Source: Annona cherimola (taxonomy: Eukaryota; Streptophyta; Magnoliopsida; Magnoliales; Annonaceae). Taken from it: 64,000 nucleotides of DNA. The first letter of the stretch is position 1; the number at the start of each line of letters is the position of its first letter. A program made the position numbers and the translations under genes. Location: positions 58,519,174 through 58,583,173 of the forward strand of contig CM059975.1 of assembly GCA_030490835.1 (NCBI GenBank), given 5' to 3'. The notes under the pieces are model-generated. The model saw nothing but the letters and a program-made list of their open reading frames with translations. It was not told the origin of the DNA and searched no databases. This document shows, piece after piece, positions 1 through 11,537 of this stretch.

Positions 1-159
1 AAAGCCTATAAATGTAACTTTAAGAAACTACATGACCATGGTGCAAAATTAGTTTGGGTTCCAAGGAACACAAGATTTGGGCTTTCTAAATTAGAGCAAC
101 AAAGATCGAATAATATTACTAACCCAAATGGACCCATAAAATGGGTACCAAAGAGATGA
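1..159 (+). CDS. gag: 3' end of Sirevirus gag (partial)
   Basis: The reading frame enters from the window edge and ends at TGA 157-159. It matches the last 50 or so codons of the gag genes in the other two copies: the end of the second zinc knuckle (YKC), then the conserved WVPRNTRFGLSK and PNGPIKWVPKR segments. The terminator here is TGA, while the other copies use TAA. Pol begins 22 bases later in another frame, after a T-rich stretch ending in CAG. That spacing and acceptor-like sequence are shared by all three copies. Confidence 0.85.
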   Translation, partial: KAYKCNFKKLHDHGAKLVWVPRNTRFGLSKLEQQRSNNITNPNGPIKWVPKR

Positions 160-181
160 GATTTATTACTTTATTTTTCAG

Positions 182-3100
182 ATTTGTTTCAAGGCAAAGG
201 CAAACAATGTATGGTTCATGGACAGCGGTTGTTCAAGGCATATGACCGGAGAAAGAAGTTTATTTCATAAACTTAAGCCTTGCAACGATGGAACGGTTGC
301 CTTTGGCAATAATGAGAAAGGTAAAATTAAAGGTAAAGGAAATATTTATAGTATTTCAAATGCATGCATGGAAGATGTTTTGTTTGTTGAAGGACTCAAG
401 CATAACCTAATGAGCATTAGTCAATTATGTGACAAAGGATACAAGGTTGTGTTTGAATCATCTATATGTAATGTATTTGATGGAGAACATATCATGTTTA
501 GTGGAAAAAGACATGGAAATGTATATTTGGTTTCACTTGATGAATTAGATGGTCAATGTCTAATGGCCATTGATAATGATCCATGGGTTTGGCATAAAAG
601 GCTTGGACATATAAACATGAGAAATATAAAGACCCTATGGAAGAAAAGCTTGGTAGAAGGCTTGTCAAAGTTGAAATATGACAAAGACAAAAATTTGTAA
701 GGCATGTCAATTATCTAAACAACCTAAAATGCCTTTCTCTACCAAAAAGGAAATTTCCACCACTAGGCCACTTGAATTGCTACACATGGATCTATATGGG
801 TCATCCGATATTTTAACCATTGGTGGAAAGAAATATGTATTTGTTATTGTTGATGATTTTTCAAGATTCACATGAATAATTCTCTTAGCTAGCAAAGATG
901 AGGCCTTCCTTACGTTTTCAACTTTTGTAAATTTGGTGCAAAATGAAAAATAAAGTACTATTATGACTATAAGAAGCGATCATGGTGGTGAATTTGAAAA
1001 CAAACGATTCATAGAGTTATGTAATGAAAAAGGAATTCATCACACATTTTCTGCACCAAGAACTCCACAACAAAATGGAGTAGTTGAAAGGAAAAACAGA
1101 ACTATACAAGAGATGGCTAGAACAATGCTAAATGAGAGCAAATTATCCAAGAAATTTTGGGGTGAAGCTGTGAGTACAGCTTGTCATGTTTTGAATCGAG
1201 TCACCATTAGAGCAATCTTGAGAAAGACCCCATATGAGCTATGGAAAGGAAGAAAACCAAATATCTCTTATTTTCATGCTTTTGGATGCACATGTTATGT
1301 TTTGAACAATGGAAAAACCAACTTGAGAAAATTAGATGCCAAAAGTGATGAGGCAATATTCCTTGGGTACTCATCAAATAGCAAAGCATATAGAGTATTC
1401 AATAAACGAAACCAAGTTGTAGAAGAGTCCATACATATTGTTTTTGATGAAACTAACCCTTGCTTCAAAAGAAAAGATGATTTAAGTGATGCAGATGATA
1501 TAACAAGTAGTCTTGAAAAACTGCATATGGAAAAGCAAGAAGATTCCATGGAGGAAAGGGTAAGTCAAGGTAATAATTCCTACAAACCTCCAACAGATTT
1601 GAAATTCAAACATGCCCATCCAATTGAACAAGTTATAGGGAATGTATATGAAGGTGTGAAAACTAGAAGATCAAAACAAAATGTTTATGGACAATACGCT
1701 TTTGTATCTAAAATTGAACCTTCTAATATTGATCAAGCTCTTGATGATGAAAACTGGATTATAGCAATTCGAGAAGAGCTAAATCAATTTGAAAGAAACC
1801 AAGTTTGACACCTTGTTCCTAGACCAAATGATTGTACTGTTATTGGCACCAAGTGGGTCTTTAGGAACAAATTAGATGAAAGTGGACTTGTAGTGAGAAA
1901 CAAAGCTAGACTTGTGGCAAAAGGATACTCACAAGAAGAAGGAATAGATTTTGAGGAATCCTATGCCCCGGTTGCTAGATTGGAAGCAATTCGTATCTTA
2001 CTAGCTTTTGTATCTCACATGAGCTTTAAATTGTTTCAAATGGATGTTAAAAGTGCATTTCTAAATGGATATATAAATGAAGAGGTGTATGTAGAACAAC
2101 CACCTAGATTTGAGGAAAAAGATCAATCTAAATTTGTATACAAGTTAACCAAAGCACTATATGGATTAAAACAAGCTCCAAGGGCTTGGTATGATCGATT
2201 GAGGAAATTTCTGATTGATCATGATTTTCAAAAAGGAAAGGTAAACACCACTTTGTTTATCAAATACAAAGAAAAGGATATATTGATTATTCAAATTTAT
2301 GTTGATGATATCATTTTCGGTGCTACTAATGAAATTCTTTGTCAAGAATTTTCTGAGCTTATGCAGAAAGAATTTGAAATGAGCATGATGGGAGAACTAA
2401 ATTTCTTCCTTGGACTGCAAATCAAGCAACTACATGAAGGAATTTTCATCAACCAGTCCAAGTATATCAAAGAAATGTTGAAGAAGTTTGGCATGGAAAA
2501 TAGCAAAGGAGCAAACACCCCTATGAGCTCAACAATTAAAATTGACAAAGATGAGAAAGAAAAAATAATTGATTTAAAATTGTATAGAAGCATGATAAGT
2601 TCTTTATTATATTTAACTGCTTCTAGGCCTGATATATTGTTTAGTGTGTGTATGTGCTCTAGATTTCAATCATGTCCAAAAGAATCACACTTGGTAGCTG
2701 TGAAAAGAATTTTCAGATACTTAATTGAAACTACTAATTTAGGACTTTGGTATCCAAAGGGCTCTAATTTTGATCTAATCGGCTACACGGATGCGGATTT
2801 TGCCGGTTACAAAGTAGATAGAAAAAGCACTAGTGGAACATGTCAATTTCTTGGGAACATGTTGGTTTCATGGTTTTCAAGAAAACAAACTAGTGTTGCT
2901 CTATCTACGGCGGAAGCCGAATACATTGCCGCCGGGAGCTGTTGTGCCCAATTACTTTGGATGAAACAGCAACTTAGGGACTATGACATGGATTTTAAAG
3001 ATATACCCATTAGATGTGATAATACTAGTGTCATATGTTTAACTAAAAATCCAGTCTTGCATTCTAGGACCAAACATATAGACCTTAGACATCATTTTAT

Positions 3101-3242
3101 TAGAGAACATGTGGAAAATCATGACATATGTCTAGTATATGTAAGAACTGAGGATCAAATTGCAGATATATTCACAAAGCCCTTAGCAAAGGAAGCATTT
3201 TATAAGATAAGAAATGACATGCGAATGATTAATTTAACCTAG
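182..3242 (+). pseudogene. pol: Sirevirus pol, disrupted (protease, integrase, RT, RNase H)
   Basis: Domains in order are protease with DSGCSRHMTG near 221, the pre-integrase HHCC zinc region (WHKRLGHINM, later CKACQLSKQ), the integrase core (HMDLYG; RSDHGGEF; PQQNGVVERK), RT with YVDD near 2300, and RNase H ([18 protein letters not shown]). The start shown is the first base after the conserved TTTTCAG. Lesions against the sister copies are a one-base insertion near 690 in an A-run, TGA at 873 (Trp lost), TAA at 951 (Gln lost) and TGA at 1806 (Trp lost). From 1893 to the stop at 3240 the frame is open, so RT and RNase H read through. A functional polyprotein cannot be made from this copy. Confidence 0.93.
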
Positions 3243-3530
3243 CACAAACTAAGGAGGAGCACCTGTTTTAGGGGGAGCACACCCACCTATCTCTTTCTTT
3301 ACCCGCTAACCTTTTGATATATTGACAAAAAGGGGGAGAAGAGTAGGATTTGAGGGGGAGAAGAGTAGGATATGTTTGGGGAGAAGAGCAGGATATGTTT
3401 TGCATGAGCATGAGAATGATAAAGCATGAGAATGATAAAATTTCACAATACAAAATGAGCATGTTATCTTTTAAGAAATTGAAAGGTATACACTCAAATC
3501 GGTTTTGTCAATCATCAAAAAGGGGGAGAT
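3243..3530 (+). other. Multiple polypurine tracts before the 3' LTR
   Basis: This 288-bp stretch has no gene. It contains at least four runs of the type AGGGGGAG: near 3270, 3329, 3353 and 3518. The last, AAAAAGGGGGAGAT, directly abuts the LTR and should prime plus-strand DNA. Repeated polypurine tracts are a known Sirevirus trait. Confidence 0.8.
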
Positions 3531-5244
3531 TGTTGGAAATATGTGGAAAACTAGCTAAATCTATGTTTTGATGATTAACAAATCAATTTGAGTAAGTCTT
3601 GGCTACTAACATGTTTGTGGAAATGTTTAAGGCATATACATTTGAAGAAAATAAAGCATGGAAGGCCAAGTCGTTCTCCAAGTCGACCTCAAGATCGACT
3701 TCGAGAAGCCAAATCTGTCCAGAGTTGAAAATGGGAGAAGAACAAGTGAAGTCGCAGGCCAAGTCGACTCCACTTGCGACTTGGGAAGCCAAGTCGCAAA
3801 CGAAGTCGACTCCAGCATCGACTTCAGTCGGGAGATTCACTCCAGAGCTGAATTTGGGATGGAAGAATGCCGAAGTCGCAAACGAAGTCGACTCCAGTTG
3901 CGACTTGGGCAAAGTCGCGGACGAAGTCGACCCCAAGTTCGACTTGATGTTATCAAAGCTCAAAGATGGAGTTTTCAGCTCATTCCCAAGGTCAACTTAA
4001 GATCTCTCAAGACCAAATCAAGGACACGAGCTCTTTATCAAAATCAAGTTTATCAAGTCCAAGGCAAAGATTCAAGCATGCTCCAAGATGAAGAAATAAT
4101 CAAGTCATGAAGATCAATATGAATCAAAAGCAAGCAAGGTGCATGAATCTACCATGCAAGATTCAAGTTCTTCAAAGATTCACAAGGTTCAAGCTAATCC
4201 AAGAAGAAACAAAGTCAAGCTCTTCAAGAATCACAAGATCTACAAGTATAAGGAGTCATTCTAGAATTAAAGCAATTAAAGGAAAGAAGCCTAAGCAAAA
4301 CAAAGCAATCTCCAAAGTCTTCAAGATCATCAAAGCCAACTGACAAGGTGAAGTCGCACCCGAAGTCGACTTCACCTGCGACTTGGGTCAAGTCGATTCC
4401 CAAGTCGACCCGACCTGGAACTTGAAGTTGCGACGGAGAGGTGAAGTCGCACCCGAAGTCGACTCCATCTGCGACTTGGGCGAAGTCGCATCCGAAGTCG
4501 ACTCCGCCTGCGACTTGGGTCGCAACGGTCGGATATTATTCGAACGTTGGCGCATTTAATGCGCGCCACCTACCTTCTAACGTTCGGATTCCCTCCACAA
4601 TTATAAAAGGGAGTTATTGTGGACGAGGGAAGTAGCTGAGAATCATTAAGTGTGCTTAACTACTATATTCAAGAGCTCTAAAGAGATCAAGCCATTCAAA
4701 GAGGAAGAACTTTGCTTCAAATTGCAAGAGCTACATTTCTGAATCTTCAAAGCCTACATTACAAGTTCTTCTCTGCGCCAAATCGCTTCTACACATCTGT
4801 AAAGTGTAGACTTCTTTTGTTATTTGGTTTAATTGTATTAAGCTTGATTTAGCTTGGGTAGCTAAGATCAAGTGTATGCAAAGTAGTGTGTGATTGGAGT
4901 GAGACTCATCACCTACTTGTGCAGTGTGTTGTTTATGCCCCCTAGAGCTGGAAACTAGAAGAGAGCAGTGGCTCTAATTGTATTGAGAGAATACAATAGT
5001 GGAACCCAAGTCACAAGGAGTGTGAGCTTGGAAGAGTGGAGTAGGGAGGTTGCCCGAACCACTATAAAAATCTTGTGTGCTTGATTTATATTTCTGCTCT
5101 ATACATTATATTGCTTTCTATTTCGTTTCTTCATTAAGGGGACTAGATTAATCCGGGGTAAAGTTTCTGTTTAAGTTATAAATTTTTTTAATACCCAATT
5201 CACCCCTCCCCTCTTGGGTAATTGCCATCAACTCGGGACCAACA
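3531..5244 (+). repeat. 3' LTR of Sirevirus copy 1 (1714 bp)
   Basis: It runs from TGTTGG to CCAACA. The U3 part holds two blocks (about 3667-3945 and 4345-4520) rich in GTCGAC flanked by AAGTCGCA and TGCGACTT, giving many short palindromes and CpGs in otherwise AT-rich DNA. A TATA box follows an inverted repeat with AACGTT arms. The U5 part has the family-constant CTAAGATCAAGTGTATGCAAAG and ends in CACCCCTCCCCTC. Open frames across the U3 blocks arise because the repeat lacks stop codons. Confidence 0.93.
4602..4609 (+). promoter_or_regulatory. TATA box of the copy 1 LTR
   Basis: TATAAAAG lies about 20 bp after the right AACGTT arm of the inverted repeat and about 930 bp into the LTR. The same box sits at the matching place in all five Sirevirus LTRs here. 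Confidence 0.75.
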
Positions 5245-5878
5245 TGGGATATCATGGATTAAAATCCTAAGGTATGTTAATATATATGTGGACTTATTTA
5301 GAAATCTAAGGGTGCGTTTGGCAATCCATAAAACATGTCAACTTAAAACTTTTCAATCTAAAATTTTTCACCCTTCATTACTATCATATTTTTTAATTAT
5401 TTTTTCACATTTTCCTATACAACTACCCTACTTTTCAATCATTTCTACACAACTATCCACACAACTAACCTATCTATTTTAACTTTATCCTCTTTACTAC
5501 TTATCATTACCCCTATCATATCACATCATTTCACAACTTTTACTACTCAAAACTTTTCATCAAAAGTTTTATTCATTACCAAACACACCCTAAGTCTTAT
5601 GTGAATTAATGAATGAATGTATGCATGTATGATGTGTACAATGATTGAATGTATGTAAGTATGGAATGTAAATGTCATTATAGAAAAGCATGATGAGATG
5701 TTATGAAATGGAATATGAAATTTTATTACAAGTGTAATGTCGCTTATATGATGAATGATGTAGAATGTAAAGAAAACAAATGATGATAGAAAAAGAAATT
5801 TTTTTTGAACGAGTTCCAATTAAGAACCCGCCGCATGATCAGGGTAACAATTATGATTCACATTTACCAATCAATAAA
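5245..5878 (+). repeat. 3' tail of an old long gypsy-type LTR, with a MITE inside
   Basis: Read on the + strand, this stretch aligns with the reverse complement of the start of solo LTR S2 (about 31164-31500): the same ATATGAAATTTTATTACAAG core, GAACGAG/CCAATTAAGAACCCGC, and the conserved hairpin. The last 60 or so bases of a normal LTR end are missing. The sequence switches to the inside of L1 at a shared AATAAA. Copy 1 is inserted at its left side and the MITE near its middle. Confidence 0.75.
5310..5590. mobile_element. MITE, 281 bp, PIF/Harbinger (Tourist)-like
   Basis: The ends are inverted repeats of about 25 bp with about five mismatches: GGGTGCGTTTGGCAAT on the left and the complement of TTACCAAACACACCC on the right. 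They are flanked by TAA on both sides (5307-5309 and 5591-5593). A three-base TAA duplication and a GGGTG-type end fit PIF/Harbinger MITEs. The interior is AT-rich and non-coding. The flanking LTR remnant aligns to S2 across the insertion, which confirms the boundaries. A hAT origin is less likely because no 8-bp duplication is seen. Confidence 0.8.
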
Positions 5879-6941
5879 TATAGCTTGAAATCGTCTAAAG
5901 GATGAAAATCGAAATCTCATAAAATGAAGGGTTCAAGTGTAACCCTTATGGGAAATGAAAATTACTGGAAAAAAATGATTAAGTAAAGTAAGAATTATCA
6001 ATAATCATGGAAAGACAAAAATGGATGGAGAATGGTTAGGTGGCAACTCGTTAAAATTCATTTTCCATGTCATTTTAGAAATTTAAGAATATGGTTAAAT
6101 CGGGAATTTCCTAGGAAATTCATTTCGGACAATGTTGAAGTCCAATTGAGATGAAATTTTAAGGATAACTTGATCATGAGGTTACTTACGTGATCAATGG
6201 TGGAATTTTGAAAATTATGATTAAAAATATTGTTATCATAATTAATGTTATGAATTAGCTTCAAAAGACCATAAGTTGGTCTGTAATGATTATTTCAAGA
6301 TGAAATTTTTTATGGGTTATGAAGAATTATTTAGAATAATTATGAAAATTTCAAAATTCACATTTGAAATGTATGTGAATTTTGTGGAGACATATATATG
6401 TCCATTTTTCAATAACTAAATAAAAGTAGGTACACAACTCCGATTAAGGTGAAATTTTAAGGGAAAGCTTAAATTAATACACCCAATTTAATGAAGGAAT
6501 TAAATTTTGAAAAACATGTTTTCAAAATTTTAAAAAGAGATTTTATGTCCAAATATGAATTAGTTAATTAATATAAAACAAAAAAAAAATTTAAAAATTT
6601 CAAAAGGTGCATTTTGTGAGAAATTGTATATATATTAATAAGAAAATTTTCCATAATGTATAAGTGTGAATATAGGCAGTTATGATTTAATTTATTAATG
6701 TTGGAATTTACCGTTTAAAAAAGAAGAGGAAAATGAGGACAACGCGCTGAATGACGGTGCATGGACAGCGGCAATTGCATGTTTTTCTATTTTTAAAAAA
6801 AGAGAAATGATCTAAGGGCGGCACGTAAGATAAATTCATGCAATTGCTGGATTATAAAAAAATTGAACATCTGTAATTGGGTTTAAACGGCAACTGAAGT
6901 TGAGTGATTATTAACCACGGTGAACCGCTAAACTGCAAATA

Positions 6942-6950
6942 TATATAAAG
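6942..6950 (+). promoter_or_regulatory. TATA box of L1
   Basis: TATATAAAG lies in a context shared with L3 (CTAAACTGCAAA before it, GGGCAGACAGATGG after it), about 1.1 kb into the LTR. In L2 the same place is a long TA repeat. Confidence 0.65.
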
Positions 6951-9900
6951 GGCAGACAGATGGAACGCGTCCGTCCTACTGAAGCTTTAAAGAAGTGCTG
7001 CTGAATTTTAATCAAGGCAGCGACATTTTCCAGCAAAGGTGAAAAAAAAGCAACGAGCAACAGGTTTTGTCCTTTTTTTATTTTATTTTCTTTCCTTTAA
7101 AACAGAAGCTCTTAAACTGGTTTCAGAATTCTGATTCTTATTTTTCAGAAATTCTAGTTAATACCCTGAATAAATAGATTGCTGGATGTTTTGTGGAAAA
7201 AATATTTGTTGCCGAAAACAAAATTTTAAATGGTGCATTTTGTAGACGGTTATAAGTATTAAAAAAGACAAAAGAAGGGGGCAGCGTACGTTCAACAGGA
7301 ATTAATGATTTTTAATTAAGATCAGTATGATTTTCATATGACTTGAATTAATTCTGACATGATTTGCCGATTAAATCATTCAGCAAATAGATTAATTATT
7401 AAACTAAAAATTTTCCTAACTGAATGTTAATTGCTGCTGAATGTTTGGGTAGCAGCATTCTTTTAAAAAACATATTTAAATGCAAAAGGGAAGGCATATT
7501 GCTGGACGGGCAGAACATTAAAAAAATTTTACTGCTAAAATTTAATTAAGAAAGGTGGATGTTCTGGGCTTTCAAACAGGTTCTTCCTTTAAGTTTTTTT
7601 TATTATTCACGATATTTTGTTTTAATTCTAAAATGTTATTTCGCCCCCTGTTTGATGCTGATCGTTATTAAGATTTTTAATAACCAGTATATATATAAAT
7701 GCATGGATGATCATTGTTAACGTCCAGATTATTACAACAATTTATTACGGTTCTGATTTCATGTTGAAATAATGTCTAGATAGATTTTAATTTTTATTAA
7801 ATTGTGTTTAATGTATGGCTTAAAATACTGGCTATAAGTGACGATTAAAACAAATTTTTATTATAATCATGATTTAATAGTGGATAGAAAATAATGAATA
7901 GATGGGTAAAGATTAATGCTCAAATATATTTTTATTTATTTATGTTGAATTAGCGAATTGAAATGATAAAAAAATGATAGACATGAAAATATGTTCAAAA
8001 TTATAGTCATGTTTGTATAGTGGGTTGAAAAGATGGAATGAGGGACAATAATGGATGCCCAAACAGATTTCTAAATCTGTATAAACCATGTTTAATATAT
8101 GGTTTTTGGATGATAAAAGGATGGGTAAGATTAATGTTAAAACTGATTTTATTTTCCTACATAATCATGTTTAATTTGTGGTTTATAGATAATGAAAGAA
8201 AGGTTGTAAAATTTTTGAAAATTAGACAAGCATGGATTGTTTCTTTAATTTATTAAATATTAATCCATGCATATATAATGTTTAATTAAGTGTTAAAATG
8301 ATTTATTGGTTCGATAAGATATGACTCCTAACAAGTGACGTCAGAAATAGCTAGGCTAAAATGTTTGAATTTTCATGGTCTAAATAGCCATTAAATAATG
8401 AGTATGTGTATAAATGTTTAAAAATAGATTTTAAATTCTGTTCTAATCATATTTAATTAGTGATTTATAGATGATGGAAGGATGGTTAGTATTAGCCAAA
8501 CATGTAAATGTGATTAGGAGATAGTTTTATGAGATAAAATATATATGGGTTAGAAAAATAAGTTCAATGTGCAAGCATGGAATGTTATAAATAGTCCTTT
8601 TCATTTGTATAGGAAAAGAAAAAGGAAAAATGGAAGGTACATGTTGACTACGCAGGTAAGCAAGCAACCTTTTTGAAAATACAATTTTATACGACTTTAC
8701 TCTGCAACCTTAAATTGTTTTGGAAATTGCTTCGTAAGAAGTAAATCCTTTTAATGTTGAAAAATATTGAAATGCAAATGTTGAAAAGGTTGTGTTGGAA
8801 GGAAAATGAGATTTTAAAATGGTATTTGAAATAAATATTTTAAAATAGTTTTGTTACAAGGTTTTGAAGTATTTTAATGATATGTTTCAAAGGTTCTCTA
8901 AATATTGAATTATTTTGAAATTTCCAAAATCTATTGTTCGAGAAGAATTTAAGGAAGGCCAACACAATAAATTAATTTGAAAAATGAATTGAGTAATGTT
9001 CAAAGGATCATACAAGTCTATCACATATAGAAATGAACAAAAAGACAGGTGGACAAAAGTATATGATATTAGATGAAAGCATGTACTTGCATGTCCTTTG
9101 ATCATAAAAACTCCATAAATGGGAAAAGCATTTGTAAGAAAAATCATTTGGTTTCAAATATTTTTAACCACATTTTATCGTTAAAAAAATTATTTACAAA
9201 ACGGTTAGAAAATATTGTTATCTCAAATATTTTCCTTTAATACTTCAAATGATTTATGAAATATAAATATTTTAAGGTTGGCCATCCTTACAAAACGTTT
9301 TGAGTATAGAACTCGTTAACATGGGTTAAGCTCAGTTTTCAAGATTTGAAAGGAATACAGGCTGAGGTCTGTAGTATTTTATGAAAGCATGCTAGCATCA
9401 AGTTTTCAGAAAAAGGACGCAGACTGTGGTCTGTAGTTTTTATAAAATCATGCTAGCATGTGAATGTGAAGGAAAAGTGTGCACAAGGATTATGTACTAG
9501 GTCTTTTGTAAAGGATATGCAAGCTGGATGCGGTTGCAAATTGGGTCCCCTTTGCATAGGTCGAGACACTTGAATAAGGCTAAATGTCGGCGGCGCCCTC
9601 CCTAAAAATGGGAGATGGACACGGATAGCCGCCTGGCTCGTGGGCTATCACCTGGAAAGGTTTCTCTTCTAAGGAAGCATGATCACTTGATAAGTGTCAC
9701 CTACCAGATGGACAGAGACGTATTGCATGTTGCATATGTTTAAAAAGGGTTTTATGAAAAATATTTTAGGACATGAGAATGTCCTATGAGAAAAGGAGTT
9801 TCGATGAAAAAGGTTTTAGAACATAAATATGTCCATGGAAAAAGAATTTATATGTCAAGTTTTACAAGCATATGTTTGCCATGAATTGGGATTATGAAAT

Positions 9901-10378
9901 GTTTATGAAAGATTTTTATGAAAAGGTTTCCTCCAATTGCTAGTCGAATGCTTGTTAAGCGTCTACTACTAAAAGGTGAGAAATGCATTTAAAATGAAAA
10001 ATACTTACTTATTGAGTTTCGTCTCATATTTTATTTTTTCCAACCATAGGCAGGTACAGCACAGGCCACGCAGGAAAGGAAAAGAGTATGAAGAAAACTT
10101 TTCAACAAGCTGGTCTGTATATGGTATGAATGATTATATGGAATTTTCAAAATATGTATGTATGAAATGTTTAGATTGAAAGAACTTGTGATGTAGATAA
10201 GTCAGTTATTATGATATGAATAATATATGTGAAATTGATGTCAAGAATGTTTTCATATATGATGATATGATGTTATGTAATGAGATATTATGAGTATCAT
10301 GTGTAAAGTTGATGACAAGTGTTTGTTATGTGATGGAAAAAAAAATTTTGGACGAGATCCAAATAAAAATCCCACTGT

Positions 10379-10405
10379 GTGATCAGGGCAACAATCCTAA
10401 GTCAC
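10379..10405 (+). other. Conserved U5 hairpin, L1 copy
   Basis: The left arm GTGATCAGG, loop GCAACAAT and right arm CCTAAGTCAC lie about 60 bp before the LTR end. The right arm carries one bulged base and one mismatch compared with L2. Confidence 0.6.
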
Positions 10406-10466
10406 GTTTACTAATCAATAAAGTTCCCGGAGTATGGCTTGTATGCACCCGGGCCGGGGCGCCACA

Positions 10467-11204
10467 GAAGTTGGTATTAGAGGAAGGATTGGCAAGTAGG
10501 CGCGGAAAGAAAAGATTTGATATTACAAGGAGTAATATCAGAGCAAAGAATGGTAAATAGATATGGAAAGAAAGATATGATCCTACAAGGATTGATGATT
10601 AGGTATAGGAAGAATGATGGAAGGGATAAATTGAAATTATAAGATATAGCTATGATATGTTGATTTTTACGGTTATATGAACATATGATGATTTGTCATA
10701 ATTATGTTGTAAATATAGAAAAGTGCTATGATATTTTGATAGGTATATGAATCATAAAGGAAAAGTAATTTTCCACTATGAAAAGTGATGTTGGAAAGGA
10801 AAGTAGGAAAAAATGTAAGATTTGAGAAAAATATAGATAAAAGGTGGATATTTAAGAAATATATGTTATATGTAGTTCTAACTCCACCTTTTATGATTGA
10901 CAGGATTAATGATAGAAGAGCCGCACTCAAGGTGAGTATGTAGTCGAAGAATCCTTCCTCGATGATTTGATAATTATATATTAAGAATTATGCATAATGA
11001 GAAGTTCATAAAAAAATGGGAGTGGAAAGAGGAAAATGAAGAATGACGAAAGGAAAGATATGGTACCATAGAGAGTGATATCATAGTAAGGATTGGTAGA
11101 TAACTATAGAAAAAATGAATGAAAGGAGAAGATTGAAATCATGATATTTATATAATGTATTATCTATCATAATATAGAAAGGATATACTATAGATTGTCC
11201 TAGT
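10467..11204 (+). other. INT1, left part: primer site and untranslated or decayed gag region
   Basis: It begins with GAAGTTGGTATTAGAGG, close to the initiator-Met primer site TGGTATCAGAGC. The rest aligns with 47461-48070 of INT2. It is AT-rich with no open frame of useful length, so any gag N-terminal coding has decayed beyond recognition by eye. It ends at the 5-bp target site CTAGT (11200-11204) of Sirevirus copy 2. Confidence 0.7.
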
Positions 11205-11463
11205 TGTTGGAAATATGTGGAAAATAAGTTAAATCTATGTTTTGATGATTAAACAAATCAATTTGAGTAAGTCTTGGCTACTGTGATATCCCACATCGGT
11301 TAGGATTAGGGGGGAGCCTGGGTTATAAATGAAGGCCGCCAGGTACCTTAGAGAGGCGCCTTTTGGGGAAAGACGGGATGCACGTGAACCCAAAGGGGCA
11401 AAACCGTGCGGGCCGAGGCCCAAAGCGGACAATACCTTACTGTTAGGCCTGGGGCGTTACAAA

Positions 11464-11476
11464 TGGTATCAAAGCC
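11464..11476 (+). other. TRIM primer-binding site
   Basis: TGGTATCAAAGCC lies three bases after the first TRIM LTR and differs from the initiator-Met primer site by one base. Confidence 0.85.
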
Positions 11477-11522
11477 GACTCCCGACCTCCTGCCGATTGT
11501 GTCCAGCGGGGACGCTGGAGCC

Positions 11523-11537
11523 CCAAGGGGGGGTGAA
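11523..11537 (+). other. TRIM polypurine tract
   Basis: CCAAGGGGGGGTGAA ends right at the second TRIM LTR and would prime plus-strand synthesis. Confidence 0.8.

Larger units (their letters stand above)
1..5244 (+). mobile_element. Sirevirus (Ty1/copia) copy 1, 5'-truncated by the window edge
   Basis: The order is gag tail, pol (protease, integrase, RT, RNase H), G-rich tracts, then the 3' LTR, which is the Ty1/copia order. Assignment to Sirevirus/Maximus rests on gag and pol being separate frames, several polypurine tracts before the LTR, and near identity with the fuller copies at 11205 and 35880. The LTR starts TGTTGG and ends CCAACA. The five bases after it, TGGGA, would be the target duplication, but the left end lies outside the window. 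There is no env-like gene. The element is inserted in the tail of an older long LTR. It is defective in pol. Confidence 0.93.
5879..10466 (+). repeat. L1, first LTR of the tandem gypsy element (5'-truncated)
   Basis: It aligns throughout with L2 and L3 but lacks the starting TGTGAAACTCCG. It ends GGGGCGCCACA and is followed by a primer-binding-like site. No gene is present, and short open frames such as 8038-8256 are not conserved as proteins. Visible landmarks are a TATA box, two copies of a unit with AGGTCTGTAG and the palindrome CATGCTAGCAT near 9360-9460, a hairpin with GATAGCC/GGCTATC arms at 9624-9649, and the conserved U5 hairpin near the end. Confidence 0.88.

Noticed and set aside
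3599..4110. Overlapping open frames on both strands in the copy 1 LTR with repeated KSTP- or VDS-like peptides; the same at 11700-12158, 18553-19038, 36006-36374 and 45018-45386
   Set aside because: They are translations of the GTCGAC-rich LTR repeats, which lack stops in several frames. They lie inside LTRs and have no codon-level conservation.
11282..11461. Cassandra-type TRIM with 5S rRNA promoter
   Set aside because: No 5S-like boxes are visible in the LTR.
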